A stretch of DNA of 11,043 nt from Lachnospiraceae bacterium (GTDB lineage Bacteria; Bacillota; Clostridia; Lachnospirales; Lachnospiraceae): the NCBI GenBank assembly GCA_009787745.1, contig WQST01000065.1:1-11043 (forward strand), read 5' to 3'. Of this stretch, positions 1-5,120 are shown one piece after another. The notes below the pieces were generated by a model, which worked only from the letters and a program-made list of their open reading frames with translations, searched no databases and was not told where the DNA came from. Every line of letters starts with the position of its first letter. The stretch's first letter is position 1. The position numbers and the translations under genes are program-made.

Positions 1-140
1 GCATGGGGATAAAGGCTCGTTCCGTCGCTGTCCGTTCCGGGGTGGAGAAGGCTTTCTTTCATGGCATTTAAGCGGTTTTGCCAGATTGGATTGGCCGTGA
101 AGTCATATTCTGATTGATAGAACCCTGAAATACCACTCAT
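1..140 (-). CDS. Unknown third cistron of the dipicolinate operon (5' part only)
   Basis: The gene reads leftwards from the ATG at 140-138 and leaves the window after about 46 codons, with no stop seen. The protein begins MSGISGFYQSEYDFTANP and continues WQNRLNAMKESLLHPGTDSD; it is polar, with no signal peptide or membrane segment in the visible part. The start is well supported: a GGAGGT ribosome site lies 6 bases upstream, inside the end of dpaB, and the ATG overlaps the dpaB TGA as ATGA, so translation is probably coupled. In Bacillus subtilis the genes after spoVFB are asd, dapG and dapA; this N-terminus has no GxxGxxG nucleotide-binding start and is not Asd. I do not recognise the family. 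Expression with dpaA/dpaB suggests a late-sporulation mother-cell role, but that is inference from position only. It is missing from a simple ORF list because it is cut by the window edge. Confidence 0.8.
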   Translation of the reverse strand, partial: MSGISGFYQSEYDFTANPIWQNRLNAMKESLLHPGTDSDGTSLYPH

Positions 141-745
141 ACGGCTACCTCCGGATAGGGGCTTTTAATGACGGGCTGGAACTGTTTGGACGAAAGCGCG
201 GACAGAATTGTATCAGGAATTAATTCCGTATGTGCGACCATGGAGTTAGGCTTTCCTTGATAGTTATCCTGACCGAACGGGACGAAATAAATATTTTTTG
301 AGTTTAGAAGGATACCGATATTTTTTAAATTAATCCCCAGTGCATCGTTTGTCGATAAAGAAATGACCAGCGGCTTATTATTGCGCAAATGAGATTTAGC
401 GGCCATCAGCACGGGGGTATCGGAAATGCCGTTAGCCAATTTGGATAAGGTGTTTCCGGTGCAAGGGGCGATTATGAGGATGTCCAGAATGCTTTTGGGC
501 CCGATTGGCTCAGCGCCGGGAATAGTCAGAATTGGTGCTTTGCCCGTTAATTCCTCCGCTTCTTTTAAGAAGGTTTCGGCTTCGCCAAAACGGCTGTCGG
601 TTGCTTGGGCATTGAGGGAAAAAATAGTGTGCAAGTTGGCGCCTGTCTCTTTAAGTTCTTTCATAATCGGAAAAATTTTTTCATAAGTGCAATAGGAACC
701 GGTGATGGCAATACCGATATTTAAATCGGAAAAAATATTTTTCAT
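137..745 (-). CDS. dpaB: Dipicolinate synthase subunit B (flavoprotein)
   Basis: This is the flavoprotein-like partner of DpaA in making dipicolinic acid from the lysine-pathway intermediate 4-hydroxy-tetrahydrodipicolinate, in the mother cell of a sporulating cell. At 202 residues it has the usual family length (about 200). Strong family signatures are the N-terminal GSYCTYE (about 16-22), then IIAPCTGNTLSKLANG (about 91-106) running into DTPVLMAAK, then STNDALG (131-137), and PFGQDNYQGKPNSMVA (about 156-171). These match the flavoprotein fold of SpoVFB along the whole length, as I remember that protein. The start ATG (745-743) overlaps the dpaA stop as ATGA and has an AAAGGA ribosome site a few bases upstream. 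Its own stop overlaps the next cistron in the same way. No key region is missing. Confidence is high. Confidence 0.96.
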   Translation of the reverse strand: MKNIFSDLNIGIAITGSYCTYEKIFPIMKELKETGANLHTIFSLNAQATDSRFGEAETFLKEAEELTGKAPILTIPGAEPIGPKSILDILIIAPCTGNTLSKLANGISDTPVLMAAKSHLRNNKPLVISLSTNDALGINLKNIGILLNSKNIYFVPFGQDNYQGKPNSMVAHTELIPDTILSALSSKQFQPVIKSPYPEVAV

Positions 746-1437
746 GGTATATCCTTTCTGTTCATAAGGTTGGTCACGCTCCTGCCAATGGCAAAACCGG
801 CGCTTAACGGTGAGTATTTGCCGGGGATACCGGGACAGTTTATCAGGGATAAACCCATTTCTTCCACGGCTTTTAGGTCAAACCCACCCGGTACGGAGGC
901 AATATCAAAAAAAGCACAGTCGTGCCGAAATTCCTTAAGGTATTTTCCGGTTAAAATCGGTGCCGGGATGGTATTGATAACAATATCATAGGAAGCGGCA
1001 GCGGGGATAGAATCAGGTAAGATATCATAGCCTGTTATGCTTAAGGAAATTTTTTCAAGCACTTTTTCGAGAGCTTTGCCTGTACGCCCCAAGCCCAGAA
1101 TTAAGATGTTTGCTTCATCCAAAGTAAACGCAGTGTTAGAAATTATAATTGCTAAAAGCCCTTCGGCACTAAGCTCGGCATTTCTTAGCAAATAATCCTC
1201 GCAAGCCATATAATTAAGAACCTTCACGTTATATTCGCGGCATAGTTTTTCGATATCAGGGCGTAGTTTCCCTTCGGGGTAAAAAGCGATCGGCCCGATC
1301 AAAAAGTCAATGCCTGATAAGGATTCGGGATGAAGCTCTTCCTGCCTGGATATGGTGAACCCTCTTTCTTCAAGATAAAAACCCAGATAATCTTGTCGTT
1401 TGTCTTTTCCGACAATACAGATGTTAATTTGCGTCAT
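742..1437 (-). CDS. dpaA: Dipicolinate synthase subunit A, short form
   Basis: This is the NAD(P)-binding Rossmann subunit of dipicolinate synthase (SpoVFA). Visible signatures are an N-terminal NICIVGKDKRQDYL (about 5-18), the dinucleotide-binding loop ILGLGRTG (113-120), INTIPAPIL (154-162), FFDIASVPGGFD (176-187) and PGIPGKYSPLSAG (202-214). The protein has 231 residues, clearly shorter than the roughly 290-300 I recall for the family. The reduction appears to fall in the N-terminal domain and in the stretch between GLGRTG and INTIP, not at the ends, so the reading frame looks intact and not truncated. The start has a TGAGGT ribosome site 5 bases upstream. It is the first gene of the operon, behind a sigma-K-like promoter, and is coupled to dpaB by an ATGA overlap. 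Confidence 0.94.
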   Translation of the reverse strand: MTQINICIVGKDKRQDYLGFYLEERGFTISRQEELHPESLSGIDFLIGPIAFYPEGKLRPDIEKLCREYNVKVLNYMACEDYLLRNAELSAEGLLAIIISNTAFTLDEANILILGLGRTGKALEKVLEKISLSITGYDILPDSIPAAASYDIVINTIPAPILTGKYLKEFRHDCAFFDIASVPGGFDLKAVEEMGLSLINCPGIPGKYSPLSAGFAIGRSVTNLMNRKDIP

Positions 1438-1465
1438 TGTGACCTCACATAAAATGCTTCTGGTC

Positions 1466-1494
1466 TATTATATGGATGGGGTGGGGTAAATGTG
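1466..1494 (-). promoter_or_regulatory. Sigma-K-type promoter of the dpa operon
   Basis: Read on the minus strand, CACA (1494-1491) is followed by a 16-base spacer and CATATAATA (1474-1466). This fits the Bacillus sigma-K pattern of an AC-centred -35 and CATAnnnTA -10 at 16-17 bases. Transcription would start near 1459, leaving a leader of about 20 bases before the dpaA ribosome site. The spoVF operon is known to be sigma-K controlled in B. subtilis, which agrees. The TATAAT inside the -10 means sigma-A recognition cannot be excluded, but no TTGACA-like -35 stands at the right distance. Confidence 0.65.
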
Positions 1495-1499
1495 ATATG

Positions 1500-1513
1500 T
1501 TGAGTATGCTCAA
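1500..1513. promoter_or_regulatory. Palindrome TTGAG-N4-CTCAA, candidate operator
   Basis: TTGAG (1500-1504), four bases TATG, then CTCAA (1509-1513) form a perfect two-fold element. It lies just upstream of the sigma-K-like -35 of dpaA (1491-1494) and 26 bases before the -35 of the divergent XRE regulator gene (1540-1545). That position and symmetry suit an operator for a dimeric regulator such as the neighbouring XRE protein. The binding partner is inference. Confidence 0.35.
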
Positions 1514-1539
1514 TATCCTAAGTTCAGCGATATTCTTCC

Positions 1540-1568
1540 TTGATAAATTAAAATTTTAAGGATATAAT
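1540..1568 (+). promoter_or_regulatory. Sigma-A promoter of the XRE regulator gene
   Basis: TTGATA (1540-1545), a 17-base spacer and a perfect TATAAT (1563-1568) make a near-consensus housekeeping promoter, with transcription starting near 1575. The spacer contains a perfect 12-base palindrome TTAAAATTTTAA (1548-1559), which could be an autoregulatory operator or simply AT-rich DNA. Confidence 0.72.
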
Positions 1569-1620
1569 TACCTATAGATAGCAAAAAAGCTTGTCCAAAT
1601 AGGAATATTATACGATAACT

Positions 1621-1947
1621 ATGAATGAAACATTTAATTTATATGAAAGAATAGCACTTCTTTGCCAAGAAAGGGATATTACGGTTCGCGCTCTTGAGCG
1701 CTTATGCGGGTTTGGAAACGCAACTATTATTAAATGGAATCAGAAGATACCTTCGGGGGAAAGACTTATCAAAGTTGCGGATTATTTTAATGTATCAGTT
1801 GATTATATTCTCGGCAGAGAAATACCGTATGAAATGGGAGAAGCTTATCTCTCCCTTGTAAAAGAAGCACAAATGGACGGAATTGATCCCGAGGACCTAA
1901 GAATGGCGTTAAAGACTATTAGGAAATTACGGGGAATATCATCTTAG
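1621..1947 (+). CDS. XRE/Cro-family helix-turn-helix regulator
   Basis: This 108-residue protein is a small DNA-binding regulator. Residues about 7-66 form a Cro/C1-type five-helix domain: LYERIALLCQERDITVRAL is helix 1 to helix 2, NATIIKWNQKIPSGERLIKV includes the recognition helix region, and ADYFNVSVDYILGR is the classic closing motif of the domain (compare 'yFnVSlDYLLG'). The C-terminal 40 residues (EMGEAYLSLVKEAQMDGIDP and on) are a helical tail probably used for dimerisation; there is no peptidase, cupin or receiver domain. The ATG at 1621 is preceded only by a distant AGGA (1601-1604), so initiation may be weak. It has its own sigma-A promoter, is divergent from the dpa operon and ends at a terminator shared with the amylase gene. 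Its target is unknown; itself and dpaA are the nearest candidates. Confidence 0.9.
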   Translation: MNETFNLYERIALLCQERDITVRALERLCGFGNATIIKWNQKIPSGERLIKVADYFNVSVDYILGREIPYEMGEAYLSLVKEAQMDGIDPEDLRMALKTIRKLRGISS

Positions 1948-1954
1948 CAAACAA

Positions 1955-1989
1955 AAATGCCATGCTGATTGTAATTCAGCATGGCATTT
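1955..1989. terminator. Shared hairpin terminator between convergent genes
   Basis: AAATGCCATGCTGA (1955-1968) and TCAGCATGGCATTT (1976-1989) pair as a perfect 14-base stem with a 7-base loop. Reading leftwards it is followed by TTTTTGTTTG, so it is a good intrinsic terminator for the amylase gene, whose stop is 5 bases away. Reading rightwards the tail is TTTCGTATTATT, a weaker T tract, so it probably also stops transcription of the XRE gene. Confidence 0.88.
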
Positions 1990-1993
1990 CGTA

Positions 1994-3499
1994 TTATTCT
2001 AAAGGTATATCTAATTTATCAGCGATTTTCTTGATGTAATCATAGGTTGTTTTAACTAATTTGATAAGTTCGGGGTCAGGCTCTTGCGGAGGCGGCGCCG
2101 TGATCGGTTCGGCGGTTTTCTCGGGCTTTTCGTAAGCGGGTTCAGCGGCGTTCTTGGTCATTTCGATATCGAATTTGTCGGCATCATAAAGAACCATTGC
2201 GCCATATGCGGGAACATTTACATTCCCCGAAACATCGAAATATTCTCCGCTAAGGACGTCTTTATAGCGTCCCGAACCGCCGAGATAGAATCCCTGTGTA
2301 TTACCGCCGGCATTAATCAAGGAATAAACAGTCTCGCCGTCACATGAGCGCGCGAAAGCGAAATATTGATTATGTAAAACAACCTGCCGGTAATCACCGA
2401 TGCAAAGCGGTTTGAGCGCCGCATGGGCTTTCGTTAGCTTAGTAATTAATTTGGTAAGTTCCGTTTCTTTATAGTCGCCGATAATAAACTCAGGGCGAAG
2501 CGTGTCGTCGCCGTCGCGTTTGTCTCCCGTGAGGCCGTATTCACTGCCGTAGTAAATCCCCGGGATGCCCGGCATCGTAAGCAAAAGTGTATAAATGCCG
2601 TTTATATGCCTTTGATCCGTTAAAACAGAAGCAATCCTGCCAACATCATGATTATCGACGAAGCAATAAAGGTGTTTACCCTGGTATAAACCGCCCGGGC
2701 CAAACTGCCTGTTGCCGAGTGAATAAGCGATTTCATACATATTCAAGTCGTTAAAACTTGAATATAATCCTTTATAGCATTCATAGTTAGTCACGCTGTC
2801 AAGCATTTCAGGGTTCATCCATGTATTATAGTCGCCGTGAAGCGTTTCGCCCATCAGCCAAAATTCGTTTTTAAGGCCGCTGCAATAAGCGCTTAATTCT
2901 CTCAAAAAATTAGGGTCTAATGCATAGGCGACATCAAGCCTGAGACCATCGATATCATAATCAGCGACCCAGCTGCTGACAGCTTGGAAAAGATGGCTTC
3001 TGACGACGGGATTAAAAAGGTTAAGTTTTACTAAATCAAAATGCCCTTCCCATCCTTCATAATAAAACCCGTCGTTATAATTTGAATTTCCGTCACGAAT
3101 ATGGAACCAGTCTTTGTATTGAGAATTATATTTATTATCGCGGACGTCTTTGAATTGGGTAAAATCTCGTCCGACATGATTGAAAACAGCATCAAGGATG
3201 ATACGAATACCGTTTTCATGCAAAGCTTCGCAAACTTTCTGAAAATCTTCTTTGGAGCCGAGACGGGTGTCGACCTTAGTGAAATCAACGGTGTCATAGC
3301 CATGTGCGGACGACTCAAAGAGGGGGTTGAATAATACGGTGTTGAAACCTTGCTTTTTTAGTTCGGGGATATGGTCGACGACACGCAGGATTTTTCCCTC
3401 CCCGCAGGAAGGTGCAGGTTGGAAGGGGTTCTTGCGGGGGACGCCGCAATAACCGATTGGATAAATTTGATAAACGACAGCACTATTAAACCATTTCAT
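1994..3499 (-). CDS. GH13 alpha-amylase-family glycosidase, cytoplasmic
   Basis: This 501-residue enzyme hydrolyses or transfers alpha-glucosidic bonds of starch-type glucans. All four GH13 conserved regions are present: DAVFNHV (103-109); GLRLDVAYA (185-193) with Arg187 and nucleophile Asp189; GET (217-219) with the acid/base Glu218; and FVDNHDV (280-286) with His284 and stabiliser Asp285. The barrel starts almost at the N-terminus (WFNSAVVYQIYPIGY) and is followed by a beta-sandwich domain to about 440. A Pro/Glu/Ala-rich linker (about 452-477) then leads to a short amphipathic helix, KLVKTTYDYIKKIADKLDI. There is no signal peptide, so it acts inside the cell on imported maltodextrin or storage glucan; maltodextrin glucosidase or neopullulanase-like activity is possible, but the exact specificity cannot be read. 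The ATG at 3499 was chosen because AAAGGTGG lies 8 bases upstream; a GTG at 3511 would overlap that site. Confidence 0.93.
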   Translation of the reverse strand: MKWFNSAVVYQIYPIGYCGVPRKNPFQPAPSCGEGKILRVVDHIPELKKQGFNTVLFNPLFESSAHGYDTVDFTKVDTRLGSKEDFQKVCEALHENGIRIILDAVFNHVGRDFTQFKDVRDNKYNSQYKDWFHIRDGNSNYNDGFYYEGWEGHFDLVKLNLFNPVVRSHLFQAVSSWVADYDIDGLRLDVAYALDPNFLRELSAYCSGLKNEFWLMGETLHGDYNTWMNPEMLDSVTNYECYKGLYSSFNDLNMYEIAYSLGNRQFGPGGLYQGKHLYCFVDNHDVGRIASVLTDQRHINGIYTLLLTMPGIPGIYYGSEYGLTGDKRDGDDTLRPEFIIGDYKETELTKLITKLTKAHAALKPLCIGDYRQVVLHNQYFAFARSCDGETVYSLINAGGNTQGFYLGGSGRYKDVLSGEYFDVSGNVNVPAYGAMVLYDADKFDIEMTKNAAEPAYEKPEKTAEPITAPPPQEPDPELIKLVKTTYDYIKKIADKLDIPLE

Positions 3500-3537
3500 A
3501 TGAATTCCCACCTTTCGTAGTAATAGTTATTTACAGT

Positions 3538-3567
3538 ATTTTAGCATTATTCGGGGTGCTTTTTCAA
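3538..3567 (-). promoter_or_regulatory. Sigma-A-like promoter of the amylase gene
   Basis: On the minus strand TTGAAA (3567-3562), an 18-base spacer and TAAAAT (3543-3538) each match five of six consensus bases. The -10 stands 38 bases before the amylase ATG, allowing a short leader with the AAAGGTGG ribosome site. Confidence 0.55.
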
Positions 3568-3599
3568 GATGCAGATGCATATTAGATAAAATTTGCATC
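3568..3599. repeat. GATGCA direct and inverted repeats between divergent promoters
   Basis: GATGCA occurs twice in tandem (3568-3573, 3574-3579) and once inverted as TGCATC (3594-3599), giving GATGCA-N14-TGCATC with an extra half-site. The block begins immediately beside the -35 of the amylase promoter and overlaps the -35 (TTGCAT, 3593-3598) of the divergent promoter, so a protein bound here could control both genes. Function is inferred from position. Confidence 0.45.
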
Positions 3600-3621
3600 A
3601 TATTCTGATTTATAGTATGAT
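3593..3621 (+). promoter_or_regulatory. Sigma-A-like promoter of the membrane-protein gene
   Basis: TTGCAT (3593-3598), a 17-base spacer and TATGAT (3616-3621) form a plausible housekeeping promoter with a start near 3628, about 40 bases before the chosen ATG. The -35 hexamer is part of the GATGCA inverted repeat. Confidence 0.55.
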
Positions 3622-3667
3622 GGTTGTTAGTAATAAGTAATAATAAATTGGGGTTACGGTGTTGGTT

Positions 3668-4393
3668 ATGGATGTTAAGTTAGATGAGAATAATAATACA
3701 CAGGCGGAGCAGATAACAACTGCGGAGATGATAACCGAGGAAAATTCGGCGGCGGCGAACAATACCGCGAATACGGGCGGGGCTCCTGCGGATGGCACGG
3801 AAGCGAACGCGGGGGAGAAAGAGAAGCTAATCGTCGGCGGGTTTATCTTTACTTCGGTTGAAGATGCGGATTTAGCCAGACAGGAACTCAGTAAAATTGA
3901 GTATTTGGAAAAGAAGCTTAATTATCATTTGCCTGAGAATGTTTTGGCGGTCTATAATAAAGTTCTTGAAAGTAAATTGTTTAAGACCCCTGTCGGAATC
4001 GATTATTTGCATCGTTTGCAGGCGGTTCTTAAAAAGGTCGGGATTGAGCGGGAGCGGATTGCGCCGATTCCGATATATAATAATTACACGCCGAAGGCTT
4101 TGGGTGAAATTAGTGAAGGTATCGCCAGACAAAGGATTGAAATAAGACTTAAGAAAGAAAGAAGCGAAACGGAGAAGCTTAAAAGCCGTTTTCATACGAT
4201 GATAATATTTTGCCTTATTTTGATTGGCTTAATCGGGGGGCTTTTTTATATCACGGTCGAAAGTGAGAATCCGAATATTATTAATTATGAAAAGTCGCTG
4301 ATTAATAAGTATGCGGATTGGGAGCAGAAATTGAAGGAACGGGAAAGTGCCGTCCGTGAAAAAGAGCTTCTTTTTGAAGATTATGATGATTGA
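3668..4393 (+). CDS. Single-pass membrane protein of unknown function
   Basis: I do not recognise this family. From the ATG the protein has 241 residues. Residues 1-53 are a low-complexity acidic region rich in Asn, Ala, Thr and Glu. Residues about 56-145 form a compact soluble domain with FIFTSVEDADLARQELSKIE, a Leu/Lys-rich helix and LFKTPVGIDYLHRLQAVLKK. A charged helix (about 148-175) then leads into one strong membrane segment (MIIFCLILIGLIGGLFYITV, about 178-197). The last 44 residues are Lys/Glu-rich and probably coiled coil. There is no cleavable signal peptide; which side the long N-terminal part faces is not certain. The start is ambiguous: GTG 3659, TTG 3662 and ATG 3668 are in frame, and ATG has a GGTG 7 bases upstream. 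It stands 52 bases before the two-component operon with no terminator between, so read-through is possible. Confidence 0.85.
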   Translation: MDVKLDENNNTQAEQITTAEMITEENSAAANNTANTGGAPADGTEANAGEKEKLIVGGFIFTSVEDADLARQELSKIEYLEKKLNYHLPENVLAVYNKVLESKLFKTPVGIDYLHRLQAVLKKVGIERERIAPIPIYNNYTPKALGEISEGIARQRIEIRLKKERSETEKLKSRFHTMIIFCLILIGLIGGLFYITVESENPNIINYEKSLINKYADWEQKLKERESAVREKELLFEDYDD

Positions 4394-4422
4394 CAGAACA
4401 CAGAATTTTCATAAAGTTTAGA

Positions 4423-4428
4423 TATAAT
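4423..4428 (+). promoter_or_regulatory. Possible -10 element before the response regulator
   Basis: A perfect TATAAT stands 17 bases before the regulator's ATG. The nearest good -35, TTGACA (4390-4395, overlapping the upstream stop codon), is 27 bases away, too far for normal sigma-A spacing. If used, the promoter would need an activator or very weak -35 contacts, and the leader would be extremely short. Confidence 0.3.
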
Positions 4429-4445
4429 GATGATTGAGGTTTTTT

Positions 4446-5120
4446 ATGGAAAAAGTGAAAATTCTGGTGGTAGATGATGAAGTCAGGATGCGGAAGCTAC
4501 TTCATGACTTTCTGGCGAAAGCGGGATATGAAGTAGATGAAGCGGAAAACGGAAATCAAGCTATTGAAATGTTTTTTAGCACGAATAATTACGCATTGAT
4601 AATATTAGATGTGATGATGCCGCAAATGGACGGCTGGTCGGTTTGCCGTGAGATTCGCAATTTTTCTCGGATACCCATCATTATGCTGACGGCGAAATCG
4701 GAAGAGCGCGATGAACTTCTAGGGTTTAAGCTGGGGGTGGATGAGTACATCACCAAGCCGTTCAGCCCGAAGATACTGGTGGCGCGCGTTCAGGCAATCC
4801 TTAAGCGGAGCGGGAAGGGCGCGGAAGAAGATATCCTGAGCGCAGGGGGAATTTTAATTGATAAGATCGCCCATATCGTCAAAATTGACGAGCGGATAGT
4901 GGAATTAAGTTATAAAGAGTTTGAATTATTATCATATTTTGTGGAAAACGAAGGAATTGCTTTATCGAGGGAAAAAATTCTTAATAATGTGTGGAATTAT
5001 GATTATTTCGGCGACGCCCGGACGATTGATACTCACGTAAAAAAATTACGCAGTAAAATAGGTGAGAAAGGTGACTTGATTAGGACAATTTGGGGCATGG
5101 GCTACAAGTTTGAGGTATAG
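4446..5120 (+). CDS. OmpR/PhoB-family response regulator
   Basis: This 224-residue cytoplasmic transcription factor is controlled by phosphorylation. The receiver domain (1-120) has the acidic pair Asp10-Asp11, phospho-acceptor Asp55 in LIILDVMMPQMDG, Thr82 in MLTAKS and Lys104 in YITKPFSP. The C-terminal winged helix (about 130-224) shows VELSYKEFELLSYFVENEG, then REKILNNVWNYDYFGDARTI with the recognition helix DTHVKKLRSKIGEKG, and ends IRTIWGMGYKFEV. All key residues are intact. The ATG at 4446 has GAGG 6 bases upstream; an in-frame TTG at 4434 would overlap that site and was rejected. The stop TAG directly abuts the kinase ATG (TAGATG), so the two are co-transcribed partners. Target genes are unknown; its own operon is the natural first guess. 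Confidence 0.95.
   Translation: MEKVKILVVDDEVRMRKLLHDFLAKAGYEVDEAENGNQAIEMFFSTNNYALIILDVMMPQMDGWSVCREIRNFSRIPIIMLTAKSEERDELLGFKLGVDEYITKPFSPKILVARVQAILKRSGKGAEEDILSAGGILIDKIAHIVKIDERIVELSYKEFELLSYFVENEGIALSREKILNNVWNYDYFGDARTIDTHVKKLRSKIGEKGDLIRTIWGMGYKFEV

Noticed and set aside
3031..3334. Opposite-strand and alternative-frame ORFs inside the amylase gene, and similar ones inside other genes
   Set aside because: They lie wholly inside strongly supported genes, have no family motifs and no ribosome sites, and look like shadows.
3500..3511. GTG start at 3511 for the amylase, adding four residues
   Set aside because: It overlaps the AAAGGTGG ribosome site that serves the ATG at 3499 at good spacing.
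3510..3540. Catabolite-response (cre) site near the amylase promoter
   Set aside because: TGTAAATAACTATTACT is only loosely similar; it lacks the central CG of cre consensus.
3710..3830. Coding repeat or recent insertion at the start of the membrane-protein gene, because of its Asn/Ala/Thr-rich, more GC-rich stretch
   Set aside because: The frame is continuous, no repeat unit is clear, and low-complexity acidic tails are common; nothing marks it as foreign.
4390..4428. TTGACA and TATAAT as a promoter for the two-component operon
   Set aside because: Both hexamers are perfect but 27 bases apart, far outside the normal 16-18; only the -10 is kept as a weak feature.
4434..4445. TTG start at 4434 for the response regulator
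   Set aside because: It overlaps the GAGG ribosome site that correctly serves ATG 4446, and receiver domains normally begin a few residues before the first beta strand.
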